Of a stretch of 9,362 nucleotides of DNA, positions 1 through 7,027 are shown piece by piece (position 1 is the first letter of the stretch; each line of letters starts with the position of its first letter). The position numbers and the translations under genes are program-made. The stretch is taken from positions 1 to 9,362 of the forward strand of contig JAJAZJ010000081.1 in the NCBI GenBank assembly GCA_026785795.1, given 5' to 3'. This stretch comes from Pseudoxanthomonas sp. GTDB lineage: Bacteria; Pseudomonadota; Gammaproteobacteria; Xanthomonadales; Xanthomonadaceae. Under the pieces are notes generated by a model. The model was not told where the DNA came from and did not search any database. It was given only the letters and a program-made list of their open reading frames with translations.

Positions 1-29
1 CGGCTGAACCCTGCAGTGAGTTCCGCGGC

Positions 30-593
30 TCAGCGCACCCGCTGCGTGCCCAGCTTGCGGGCCAGCGTGCGGCGATGCATGCCCAAGCGGCGCGCGGCTT
101 CGGAGATATTGAAGTCGGTTTCGGCCAGCATGGCGTGGATGCGCTCCCACTCCAGGGTCTTGATCGAGGTGGCGCGCTGGGTCAGGCCGACGCTGGCGTC
201 GCCTCGCGCACTGCTGAACGCCGCTTCGATATCGTCGGTGTTGGACGGCTTGGCCAGGTAGTTGCACGCGCCCAGCTTGATCGCCTCCACCGCGGTGGCG
301 ATGCTGGCGTAGCCGGTCAGCACCACAATCAGCAGGTCGGCGTCGTGCGCGTGCAGCGCCTCCACGCAGGCAAGGCCGGAGCTGCCGGCGGCCAGCTTCA
401 GGTCCACGACCGCGTACTCGGGCGACCAGTCCGGCAGCAGCGCCACCACTTCGTCCAGGCGGGTCGCCGCGCGCACCTCGTAGCCACGGCGCTCGAACGA
501 ACGGCACAGGGTGCGTGCGAACGATGCGTCGTCCTCCACCACCAGCAGGCGTCGCGGCGCCTGCGCCGCGGGCTCAGGCACGGTCGTCATCAT
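30..593 (-). CDS. regA: RegA/PrrA/ActR-type response regulator (redox-responsive transcription factor)
   Basis: Complete 187-residue two-domain response regulator, the expected partner of the kinase encoded just upstream. The receiver domain spans about residues 15-130: acidic pocket E20/D21/D22, phospho-acceptor D64 in the VVDLKL strand, T93 in LTGYAS, and K115 in the LAKP motif. A short linker leads to a Fis-type helix-turn-helix at about 162-181, with the MHRRTLARKL recognition helix that is nearly invariant in the RegA/PrrA/ActR/RoxR family. In that family the phosphorylated protein controls respiratory oxidases and other redox-linked genes; control of this operon is inferred from position. 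The first of two consecutive ATG codons is preferred because GGAG lies 6 nt upstream. The start overlaps the kinase end by 20 bp. It is the last gene of the operon; bases 1-29 beyond it show nothing recognisable. The symbol names the family; roxR or actR would fit equally well. Confidence 0.93.
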   Translation of the reverse strand: MMTTVPEPAAQAPRRLLVVEDDASFARTLCRSFERRGYEVRAATRLDEVVALLPDWSPEYAVVDLKLAAGSSGLACVEALHAHDADLLIVVLTGYASIATAVEAIKLGACNYLAKPSNTDDIEAAFSSARGDASVGLTQRATSIKTLEWERIHAMLAETDFNISEAARRLGMHRRTLARKLGTQRVR

Positions 594-1905
594 GCGACTC
601 TCCGTGGGTGATCGAAGACAGCGGCAGCAGCATGGTCACCACCGCCCCGCCCTCGGCGCGGTTCAGCGCGGAAATGCTGCAGCCCAGGCTGCGCGCAACA
701 TTGAGCGAAAGAAACAGGCCCAATCCACCACCGGGTCGTCCCTTGCTGGACTGGTAGGGCTTGCCGAACTGGGCGAGCAGCGCGGGCGCGAAGCCGGGCC
801 CGTCGTCGCGCACCCGCAGCACCAGCCGGCCGCCGTCGCGCGAGGCGTACAAGCCCACCCATTGCGGCGAGGCTTCCAGCGCGTTGTCCAGCACGTTGTG
901 GATCATCTGCTTCAGCCCCCAGTCCGAGATGATCGGCAGGTCTGCACCGAAGCTGTTGCGGTATTCCATGTACTGCACCGGACGGCTGGCCCGCCACTCG
1001 GCCACCAGTTCGTCCAGGAACCCGTACACGGTGGTTTCCACCGGCGCCTCGCCGCGTGCTTCGCCGGCCGACTGCAGGATGCCGGTGACGATGGTCTTGC
1101 AGCGGCTGAGCTGGGCCTGCATCTCGTCGATTTCCTGCTGCAGCTCGGGCTGTTCGGTGAAGGGCGGCATGTGCCGCCAGTCGCCCAGGATCACCGATAG
1201 CGTGGCCAGCGGGGTGCCCAGTTCGTGCGCCGCGCCCGAGGCCAGCAGGCCCATGCGCACGATGTGGTCGTCCTCGGCCGCGCGCTGGCGCAGGTCGGCC
1301 AAGCGCGCGTCGCGCGCGCGCAGGATGCGGCTGATGCGGGTGATGAACACGACCAGCAGGATGGCGTTAAGCAGGAAGCACAGCAGCAGCCCCTGCACAT
1401 AGGGATCGGCCAGCGCACGCGCCGGCTCCACCGGGATCACCACCGGCCCGGGAAACAGGATCAGGCTGATGAAGCCCAGGCTGGTCGCGGCCACCACCAC
1501 CCAGCTGGAGCGCGGGCGCAGCAGCACCGCGCCCAGCACCACCTGCAGCAGGTACAGGAACACGAAAGGATTGGCGACCCCGCCGCTGAGGTGCAGCAGC
1601 GCGGTCAGCGTGACCACGTCCACCAGCAGCGACAGCAGCAGCGCGTCGTCGGTGACTTCCTGGCGACGGCGCCAGCGCCACAGGCTGGCCACGTTGAATG
1701 CCGCAAGCAACACCAGCACCACGAGCATCGGCAGCAGCGGCAGGCGGATCTGGAAGCCGAAATGGACGACCAGGATCGTCGCGACCTGTCCGGCCAGCGC
1801 GAACCAGCGCAGCTGGATCAGCTGCTGCATGTTCTTCATGCCCGCGCTGTCGCGCGGCGACGCGTCCTCGCTCAGGCTGCTGTCTGCAACCGCAACGTCC
1901 TGCAT
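574..1905 (-). CDS. regB: RegB/PrrB-like membrane-bound redox sensor histidine kinase
   Basis: 443-residue sensor kinase. About six hydrophobic segments fill residues 28-190, with no large periplasmic domain, as in RegB. Between segments lies GGVANPF (108-114), matching the GGxxNPF ubiquinone-binding motif of RegB. The H-box is at 219-238, with phospho-acceptor H227 in AAHELGTPLAT, close to RegB. C269 in SRCKTIV lies where RegB carries its redox-active cysteine. The N box is NVLDNALEAS (337-346), the G1 box DDGPGF (367-372) and the G2 box GGGLGLFL (392-399). The family autophosphorylates when the quinone pool is reduced and passes phosphate to RegA; sensing here is inferred from the conserved residues. 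Translation starts at 1905, 9 nt after the SURF1 stop, with GAGG 7 nt upstream. It belongs to the operon of the quinol oxidase, which would feed directly into the signal it senses. Known alternative names in other groups are PrrB, ActS and RoxS. Confidence 0.93.
   Translation of the reverse strand: MQDVAVADSSLSEDASPRDSAGMKNMQQLIQLRWFALAGQVATILVVHFGFQIRLPLLPMLVVLVLLAAFNVASLWRWRRRQEVTDDALLLSLLVDVVTLTALLHLSGGVANPFVFLYLLQVVLGAVLLRPRSSWVVVAATSLGFISLILFPGPVVIPVEPARALADPYVQGLLLCFLLNAILLVVFITRISRILRARDARLADLRQRAAEDDHIVRMGLLASGAAHELGTPLATLSVILGDWRHMPPFTEQPELQQEIDEMQAQLSRCKTIVTGILQSAGEARGEAPVETTVYGFLDELVAEWRASRPVQYMEYRNSFGADLPIISDWGLKQMIHNVLDNALEASPQWVGLYASRDGGRLVLRVRDDGPGFAPALLAQFGKPYQSSKGRPGGGLGLFLSLNVARSLGCSISALNRAEGGAVVTMLLPLSSITHGESHDDDRA
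600..603 (-). promoter_or_regulatory. Shine-Dalgarno site of the response regulator gene
   Basis: The minus strand reads GGAG-AGTCGC-ATG, placing a GGAG core 6 nt before the first of two tandem ATG codons, which decides the start at 593. The site lies inside the 3' end of the kinase gene. Confidence 0.6.
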
Positions 1906-1912
1906 GCGCTGA

Positions 1913-1916
1913 CCTC
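1913..1916 (-). promoter_or_regulatory. Shine-Dalgarno site of the histidine kinase gene
   Basis: The minus strand reads TGAGG-TCAGCGC-ATG: a GAGG core 7 nt before the kinase ATG that overlaps the TGA stop of the SURF1 gene. It supports the start at 1905 and suggests re-initiation after SURF1 translation. Confidence 0.55.
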
Positions 1917-2712
1917 AGGGATGGATGGGCCGCCGACGCCCATCGCGGACGACGAGCCAGGCGGCGCCCACCACCATCAACGCCATCGCGAACCACGTCA
2001 AGGCGTACTGCATGTGATGGTTGCGGAAACTGACCACGGTCAGCCCGCCCACCGGCACGGCCTCAGCGCTGGAGGAGTCGCCGTTGGCCGCGTTTGAGGC
2101 CGCCGCATCGATGAAATAGGGCGCAACCCGGTCCAGCCCCTGGGCCGTGGCGATGGCCTGCACGTCGCGTGAGTACCAGCGCGCCTGCGCCGGCGCGTTG
2201 CTCCTCAGGAAGCCGCCGCCCGGCTCGCTCAGCCGCAGCAGCCCGGTGACGCGCACTTCCGGCGGGGCCGATGATGCATCCGGCGCGCCCGTCCAGCCCG
2301 GGGGCACGAAACCGCGGTTGACCAGGACCACGCTGCCGTCCTCACGCCGCAGCGGCGTAAGCAGCCAGAAGCCCGCGCCGCGCACGGTCACCGCCTGCAC
2401 CTGCGTATCGCGCCCGTGCAGGAAACGACCGGACACCGCCACGTTGCGGTACTCGTCGCGCCCCGCGCTGAGCGTAGGCCACTCGCCCGGTCCCGGCGGC
2501 GCCAGCGGCGCTGCATGCACGCGCGCGTCCACGCGTTCAATCAGGTCCAGCTTCCAGGCGCGCCGTTCCAGCTGCCAGATACCCAGCAATATCAACCCCA
2601 CGAACGACACGGCCAGCGCGACCAGCAGCACGATTTTCGCGACGGTTCGCCGCGTGTGCACGCCGTCTACCGGCGTGCGTGCAGCGGAGCTCTGGCCTGC
2701 ACTCTGGCTCAT
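1915..2712 (-). CDS. SURF1 family oxidase assembly protein
   Basis: 265-residue protein with the SURF1 layout: a transmembrane helix at each end and a large extracytoplasmic middle domain. TM1 is about residues 25-45, followed by the family motif GIWQLERRAWK (44-54). The middle domain contains EYRNVAVSGRF (87-97), FWLLTPL and VLVNRGFVP. The C-terminal signature NHHMQYALTWFAMA (231-244) runs into TM2 (about 234-256). SURF1 proteins help insert or retain haem at the active site of haem-copper oxidase subunit I. Paracoccus has a separate quinol-oxidase SURF1 encoded with its qox operon, and this gene is probably the equivalent helper for CyoABCD. The start at 2712 is chosen because its ATG overlaps the cyoD stop as ATGA. 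A longer frame from 2775 would run back into cyoD and is unlikely. No Shine-Dalgarno is visible before this ATG, so translation probably depends on coupling to cyoD. Confidence 0.93.
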   Translation of the reverse strand: MSQSAGQSSAARTPVDGVHTRRTVAKIVLLVALAVSFVGLILLGIWQLERRAWKLDLIERVDARVHAAPLAPPGPGEWPTLSAGRDEYRNVAVSGRFLHGRDTQVQAVTVRGAGFWLLTPLRREDGSVVLVNRGFVPPGWTGAPDASSAPPEVRVTGLLRLSEPGGGFLRSNAPAQARWYSRDVQAIATAQGLDRVAPYFIDAAASNAANGDSSSAEAVPVGGLTVVSFRNHHMQYALTWFAMALMVVGAAWLVVRDGRRRPIHP

Positions 2713-3104
2713 GGCATGTTGAGCATTTCGTTCGGCATCGGCATCATCCGGGTGTTCAGGTGATACATGACCCACAGCGAGCCGGCCAGCACAATCACCA
2801 CCAGCACCAGGGTGAAGATCAGGGCCAGCATCGTCCAGCCACTCTCGGACTTGGTGTTCATGTGCAGGAAGTAAACCATGTGCACGACGATCTGCACCAC
2901 CGCAAACGCCGTCAGGATCAACGCCGTCGCCCCGGAGCTGCTGACCCCGCCGCTCATCACCAGCCAGAACGGAATCGCGGTCAACACCACCGACAGCAGG
3001 AATCCGGTGACGTAGCCACCAACGGTGCCGTGGCTGGCTTCGCTGTGGTCCTCGTGTCCGTCGTGGGAGTCGCCGTGGTGCCCGGTTTCGTGTTCCGTGC
3101 TCAT
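2709..3104 (-). CDS. cyoD: Cytochrome bo3 ubiquinol oxidase subunit IV
   Basis: 131-residue small subunit of the bo3-type quinol oxidase, an integral membrane protein that supports assembly of the CyoB catalytic core. Three transmembrane helices are evident: about residues 29-50 ([19 protein letters not shown]), 61-82 (with [13 protein letters not shown], diagnostic of CyoD/COX4_pro) and 90-114. The N-terminal 26 residues are unusually rich in histidine and acidic residues (H5, H9, H10, H14, H17, H20, H25), longer than the short His-containing leader of E. coli CyoD as I recall it. The start at 3104 is fixed by an ATGA overlap with the cyoC stop and a GGGAG site 7 nt upstream; the frame open to 3254 upstream is only the shadow of cyoC. 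The end overlaps the SURF1 start by 4 bp. Confidence 0.95.
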   Translation of the reverse strand: MSTEHETGHHGDSHDGHEDHSEASHGTVGGYVTGFLLSVVLTAIPFWLVMSGGVSSSGATALILTAFAVVQIVVHMVYFLHMNTKSESGWTMLALIFTLVLVVIVLAGSLWVMYHLNTRMMPMPNEMLNMP

Positions 3105-3751
3105 GGCAGGACTCCCATCAGGTATACGAAGGTGAACACCGCGATCCAGACCACGTCCAGGAAGTGCCAGAACATGGACAGGCACATCAGCCGGCGGCGG
3201 TTCGCAACGGTCAGTCCATGCGTGCGCAGCTGCACCATCAGCGCAGCCAGCCACACAACGCCGAACAGCACGTGCAGGCCGTGGGTGCCGACCAGGGCAA
3301 AGAACGCAGACAGGAAGGCGCTGCGCTGCGGGCCTGCACCCTCGCTGATCAGGTGGGCGAACTCGTACAGCGTCAGGCCAAGGAAGGCCAGCCCGAACAG
3401 GCCGGTGATGGCCAGCCAGCCGAGCAACGCGCGCATCTGTTTGCGCTGCATCGCGATCATGGCGAAGCCGTAGGTGATCGAGGACAGCAGCAGCATGGCC
3501 GTGCTCACCGCCACCAGAGTGAGGTCGAACAGTTCGGCACCGGACGGGCCGGCCGCATAGCTGCGGCCCAGCACGCCATAGACGGCGAACAGCGCCGCGA
3601 ACAGCAGGCAGTCGCTCATCAGGTACAGCCAGAACCCGAGCAGGGTGCCGTTCTGCGGATGGTGCGTACCGGCGGCGTCGTAGAACACGGGCGCGTCGGT
3701 CGAAGTCAGCCGTGCGTCACCGCTGGGGGCAAGGACAAGTGCGTCAGACAT
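3101..3751 (-). CDS. cyoC: Cytochrome bo3 ubiquinol oxidase subunit III
   Basis: 216-residue subunit III of the haem-copper quinol oxidase, an integral membrane protein without redox centres that packs against CyoB. It has the five-helix bacterial CyoC layout. Near-invariant family segments are visible: [18 protein letters not shown] (39-56), [12 protein letters not shown] (90-101), [15 protein letters not shown] (146-160) and [15 protein letters not shown] (189-203), with the terminal YLMG. Length is close to E. coli CyoC (204), the difference lying in a longer N-terminal tail (about 35 residues before the first helix). The ATG at 3751 overlaps the end of cyoB by 8 bp (ATGTCTGA) with no convincing Shine-Dalgarno, so translation is probably coupled to cyoB. 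The stop overlaps the cyoD start by 4 bp. Confidence 0.97.
   Translation of the reverse strand: MSDALVLAPSGDARLTSTDAPVFYDAAGTHHPQNGTLLGFWLYLMSDCLLFAALFAVYGVLGRSYAAGPSGAELFDLTLVAVSTAMLLLSSITYGFAMIAMQRKQMRALLGWLAITGLFGLAFLGLTLYEFAHLISEGAGPQRSAFLSAFFALVGTHGLHVLFGVVWLAALMVQLRTHGLTVANRRRLMCLSMFWHFLDVVWIAVFTFVYLMGVLP
3112..3116 (-). promoter_or_regulatory. Shine-Dalgarno site of cyoD
   Basis: The minus strand reads TGGGAG-TCCTGCC-ATGA: GGGAG 7 nt before the cyoD start, inside the 3' end of cyoC. It is the clearest ribosome binding site among the oxidase subunit genes and decides the cyoD start. Confidence 0.6.
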
Positions 3752-5771
3752 GGGCGGTCAGCGCGCGGGTGCGTGCGTCCTCGGTGCGTTCGACTTCATC
3801 CACCGGGACATGGTAGTCGCGGGCGTAGTTGAATGAATGCACGATGGTGGTCACCACCAGCGCGGCCAGCGAAGCGATCACCAGCGGCCAGATGTGCCAG
3901 ACCAGGGCGAACCCGCACACCGTGCTGAGTCCGGCCAGGATGACGCCGGCGGCGGTGTTCTTTGGCATGTGGATGGCATGGAAGCCTGCCAGCGGACGCT
4001 GGTATCCGCGCTGCTTCATGTCCCACCAGGCATCGATCTCGTGCACCACCGGGGTAAAGGCGAAGTTGTAGGCCGGCGGTGGTGACGAGGTCGCCCACTC
4101 AAGGGTTCGCCCGCCCCACGGGTCGCCGGTGTGGTCGCGCAGGGCCTCGCGGCGGCGGATGCTGACGAAGATCTGGATCAGGAAACAGGCGATGCCAAGG
4201 GCCACCAGCAGCGCGCCGAACGCGGCGATCACGAACCATATCTGCAGCGACGGGTCGTCGAACTTGCTCATGCGCCGGGTGACACCCATCAGCCCCAGCA
4301 CGTACAGCGGCATGAAGGCGAAGAAGAATCCGCTCAGCCAGAACCAGAACGACAGCTTGCCCCAGAACTCATCCAGCTTGAACCCGAATGCCTTCGGGAA
4401 CCAGTAGTTGATGCCCGCGAACATGCCGAACACCACGCCGCCGATGATCACGTTGTGGAAGTGCGCCACCAGGAACAGGCTGTTGTGCAGCACGAAGTCG
4501 GCAGGCGGAACCGCCAGCAGCACGCCGGTCATGCCGCCAATGGTGAAGGTGATCATGAAGCCGATGGTCCACAGCATGGGCAGCTCGAAGCGGATCCGGC
4601 CGCGATACATGGTGAACAGCCAGTTGAAGATCTTCGCCCCGGTGGGGATGGAGATGATCATGGTAGTGATGGCAAAGAAGGAGTTGACGCTGGCGCCCGA
4701 GCCCATGGTGAAGAAGTGATGCAGCCACACCAGGTAGGCCAGGATGGTGATCACCAGCATCGCGTAGACCATGGAAGTGTAGCCGAACAGGCGCTTGCCG
4801 CTAAAGGTGGACACCACCTCGGAAAACACGCCGAAAGCCGGCAGGATCAGGATGTAGACCTCCGGGTGGCCCCAGATCCAGATCAGGTTGACGTACATCA
4901 TGGCGTTGCCGCCAAGGTCATTGGTGAAGAAGTTGGTGCCCACGTAGCGATCCATCGCCAGCAGCGCCAGTACCACGGTCAGCACCGGGAACGCAGACAC
5001 GATCAGGATGTTGGTGCACAGCGCAGACCAGGTGAAGATGGGCATCTTCATCATGCCCATCCCGGGTGCGCGCATCTTGACGATGGTCACGACCAGGTTG
5101 ATGCCGGACAGCAGCGTTCCCACCCCGGCGATCTGCAGCCCCCAGATGTAGTAGTCGACCCCGACCCCGGGACTGTAGGCGCTGCCCGACAGCGGCGGAT
5201 AGGCCAGCCAGCCGGTGGCTGCGAACTTGCCCACGAACAGCGACACCATCATCAGCGCCGCGCCGGAAGCGGTCATCCAGAAGCTGAAGTTGTTGAGGAA
5301 CGGGAAGGCAACGTCACGGGCGCCGATCTGCAGCGGAACCACGAAGTTCATCAGCCCGGTGACCAGCGGCATGGCCACGAAAAAGATCATGATCACGCCG
5401 TGGGCGGTGAAGATCTGGTCGTAGTGGTCGGCCGGCAGTAAGCCGGTGGATTCACCGAAGGCCGTGGCCTGGTGCGCACGCATCATCAGCGCGTCGGCAA
5501 AGCCGCGCAGCAGCATGATCAACGCCAGCACGATGTACATGATGCCGATCTTCTTGTGGTCGATGCTGGTGAACCACTCGTGCCACAGGTAGCCCCACAG
5601 GCGGTAATAGGTCAGCACCGCCAGCAGTGCCATCCCGCCCAGCACGACCATGATGAAAGTGGCGACCAGGATCGGATCGTGCAGCGGCAGCGCTTCCAGC
5701 GACAGGCGACCCAGCCAGAAGGTGCTGGCAATGGGCTCGTAGCCAGGGGCGGAGGCGAGCGGCAGGGTCAT
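3744..5771 (-). CDS. cyoB: Cytochrome bo3 ubiquinol oxidase subunit I (catalytic subunit)
   Basis: 675-residue catalytic subunit, which oxidises ubiquinol, reduces O2 to water and pumps protons across the inner membrane. Functional residues of E. coli CyoB (663 aa) map here at a constant offset of +18: quinol-site R89, D93, H116 and Q119; low-spin haem ligands H124 and H439; D-channel D153 and E304; CuB ligands H302, H351 and H352; cross-linked Y306 in GHPEVY; K-channel K380; and high-spin haem ligand H437. The sequence therefore looks like a fully active A-type haem-copper quinol oxidase. Alignment to E. coli without internal gaps across this stretch is implied by the constant offset. There are about 15 predicted helices. 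The ATG at 5771 overlaps the cyoA stop by 4 bp (ATGA) with no obvious Shine-Dalgarno. Whether the high-spin haem is o or a cannot be read from the sequence, and no haem O synthase gene is nearby. Confidence 0.98.
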   Translation of the reverse strand: MTLPLASAPGYEPIASTFWLGRLSLEALPLHDPILVATFIMVVLGGMALLAVLTYYRLWGYLWHEWFTSIDHKKIGIMYIVLALIMLLRGFADALMMRAHQATAFGESTGLLPADHYDQIFTAHGVIMIFFVAMPLVTGLMNFVVPLQIGARDVAFPFLNNFSFWMTASGAALMMVSLFVGKFAATGWLAYPPLSGSAYSPGVGVDYYIWGLQIAGVGTLLSGINLVVTIVKMRAPGMGMMKMPIFTWSALCTNILIVSAFPVLTVVLALLAMDRYVGTNFFTNDLGGNAMMYVNLIWIWGHPEVYILILPAFGVFSEVVSTFSGKRLFGYTSMVYAMLVITILAYLVWLHHFFTMGSGASVNSFFAITTMIISIPTGAKIFNWLFTMYRGRIRFELPMLWTIGFMITFTIGGMTGVLLAVPPADFVLHNSLFLVAHFHNVIIGGVVFGMFAGINYWFPKAFGFKLDEFWGKLSFWFWLSGFFFAFMPLYVLGLMGVTRRMSKFDDPSLQIWFVIAAFGALLVALGIACFLIQIFVSIRRREALRDHTGDPWGGRTLEWATSSPPPAYNFAFTPVVHEIDAWWDMKQRGYQRPLAGFHAIHMPKNTAAGVILAGLSTVCGFALVWHIWPLVIASLAALVVTTIVHSFNYARDYHVPVDEVERTEDARTRALTAHV

Positions 5772-6841
5772 GAGCTGGGAACCGGTGGGGTCAGCCGGGC
5801 GAGCACAGGCGGATCATCGGCCCGGCACATTTCCGAACTTACGAAGCGCCCGCCGCGCACGTCACCGTTGCGCCGTTCCACCAGCGTGGCGGTGCCGTTG
5901 TCGCGGATACCCAGGCCGCCTCTGGCATCAATGGCCATCATCTGGTCCATGCACAGCTTGCTGGCATCCACGCAACGGTTGAGGATCGCCTGGTAGAGCC
6001 CGGGTGAGACGCTGGAGAAGGCGCGCGGCGCTTCGTTCTGGCTGGGTTTTTCCAGCTCCAGGAAGGCCTCGCGGCTCAGCGTGGAAGCGCTGGCCCTGGC
6101 CTTCTCCACCCACTGCTCGAATTCGACATCGCTTATGCCATGCAGCTTGAAGCGCATGCCGGAGAATCCGTCGCCGCTGTAGTTGGCGGAAAAGCCGGTG
6201 TAGGTCCCGGGCTTGTTCATGATCGCGTGCAGTTGGGTCTGCATGCCCGGCATCGCATAGATCATCCCGGCCAGCGCCGGGATGTAGAACGAGTTCATGA
6301 CCGTGGAGCCGGTGATCTTGAACTGCACTTCCCGGTCAACTGGAATCGCCACCTCGTTGACCATGGCGATGTCCTGGTCCGGGTAGAGGAACAGCCACTT
6401 CCAGTCCAGCGCCACCACTTCGATGACCAGTGGTTCAGCCGCGTCCGGCATCGGGCGGTCGGCGTCGATGCGCTGCAGCGGGCGGTAGGGGTCCAGGGTG
6501 TGGGTGCTGACCCAGGTGACCGCGCCCAGGGCGATGATGATCAGCAGCGGAGCGGCCCAGATGGCCAGCTCAAGCTGGATCGAATGGTTCCAGTCCGGGG
6601 TATAGGTCGCCTGCTTGTTCGAGGCGCGGTAGCGCCAAGCAAACAGCAGGGTCAGCACGAGCACCGGCAGGATGATGATCAGCATCAGCAGCGTCGCAAG
6701 CACGATCAGGTCGCCCTGCTGGGCGGCCACGTCGCCGGGGGCGTTCAGCAGCAGGGTATTGCAGCCCGCCAGCGGCAGCGCCGCTGCGGCCAGCAGCAGG
6801 CTGCGGGCGGAATACTTGGAGGGGCGCTTGCACGGGGGCAC
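5768..6841 (-). CDS. cyoA: Cytochrome bo3 ubiquinol oxidase subunit II (lipoprotein)
   Basis: Subunit II of the quinol oxidase, 357 residues from a proposed GTG start. The N-terminus has a basic segment (KRPSKYSAR) and a hydrophobic core ending in the lipobox LAGC, so C27 should be lipidated after signal peptidase II cleavage. Two transmembrane helices follow (about 45-69 and 88-112), then a periplasmic cupredoxin-like domain with [11 protein letters not shown] (146-156) and [25 protein letters not shown] (two adjacent pieces, 181-205). The CuA ligands of cytochrome c oxidases are missing, as expected for a quinol oxidase. A COX_ARM-like tail with C290 and C297 and the [11 protein letters not shown] segment follows, plus about 45 further residues including C339. 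The start is uncertain: the frame is open to 6997 and has an ATG at 6952, but those would put 37-52 residues before the signal peptide. No strong Shine-Dalgarno precedes the GTG. It is the first gene of the operon. Confidence 0.93.
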   Translation of the reverse strand: MPPCKRPSKYSARSLLLAAAALPLAGCNTLLLNAPGDVAAQQGDLIVLATLLMLIIILPVLVLTLLFAWRYRASNKQATYTPDWNHSIQLELAIWAAPLLIIIALGAVTWVSTHTLDPYRPLQRIDADRPMPDAAEPLVIEVVALDWKWLFLYPDQDIAMVNEVAIPVDREVQFKITGSTVMNSFYIPALAGMIYAMPGMQTQLHAIMNKPGTYTGFSANYSGDGFSGMRFKLHGISDVEFEQWVEKARASASTLSREAFLELEKPSQNEAPRAFSSVSPGLYQAILNRCVDASKLCMDQMMAIDARGGLGIRDNGTATLVERRNGDVRGGRFVSSEMCRADDPPVLARLTPPVPSS

Positions 6842-6900
6842 GGCGGGGCGGACCAGTTCTTGGTGAGCGCAAAGGTTAGTCCTGAGGCGGGCGCGGGGCG

Positions 6901-6919
6901 ATTGGACGTTTTGTCCTAT
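6901..6919. promoter_or_regulatory. Inverted repeat, candidate operator between cyoA and the MFS gene
   Basis: Plus strand reads ATTGGAC-GTTTT-GTCCTAT: two 7-base arms that are reverse complements except for one position, separated by 5 bases. It sits 60-78 bp upstream of the proposed cyoA GTG and about 109 bp upstream of the divergent MFS gene, in a locally AT-richer patch. Position and symmetry suit a dimeric transcription factor. It does not match an FNR/ANR box (TTGATNNNNATCAA), and assignment to RegA is not supported by sequence alone. Confidence 0.35.
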
Positions 6920-6966
6920 GGCACCCGGCGCCGCGCAGTGGGACTCTGGCATCCGGAAAGTCCCGC

Positions 6967-6987
6967 GCACCCCTGGTTCGGGGGTGC
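6967..6987. repeat. Perfect 7-bp inverted repeat upstream of the MFS gene
   Basis: GCACCCC-TGGTTCG-GGGGTGC, a perfect 7-bp stem with a 7-base spacer, extendable by two more pairs after one mismatch. It ends 40 bp before the MFS ATG. It could be a second operator in the divergent promoter region or a hairpin in the MFS leader. There is no T-run after it, so it is not a standard terminator. Confidence 0.4.
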
Positions 6988-7027
6988 CCGCTTCCATTGC
7001 ACCGCCCTCTCACCCATCCTGCTGCCG

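Noticed and set aside
1..29. Possible terminator or gene start downstream of the response regulator
   Set aside because: Only 29 bases are available and they show no hairpin with T-run and no coding signal.
2713..2775. Longer SURF1 start giving 21 extra N-terminal residues
   Set aside because: It would overlap cyoD by over 60 bp; the ATGA overlap at 2709-2712 matches the pattern at the other junctions and leaves a normal N-terminus.
4131..5441. Long plus-strand open frame of 436 codons opposite cyoB
   Set aside because: Its translation is rich in His, Gln, Asp and Arg with no hydrophobic core or domain, typical of the antisense shadow of a GC-rich membrane protein gene; cyoB on the other strand has every catalytic residue.
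6893..6907. GC-rich string partly resembling a degenerate RegA-type binding consensus
   Set aside because: The final conserved CGC is not matched, and such a degenerate motif is expected by chance in DNA this GC-rich; I do not call a RegA site.
6140..7027. Upstream in-frame extension of the MFS gene (frame open from 6140)
   Set aside because: It runs antisense through cyoA and its translation is low-complexity and hydrophilic; the transporter's family similarity starts only after the ATG at 7028.
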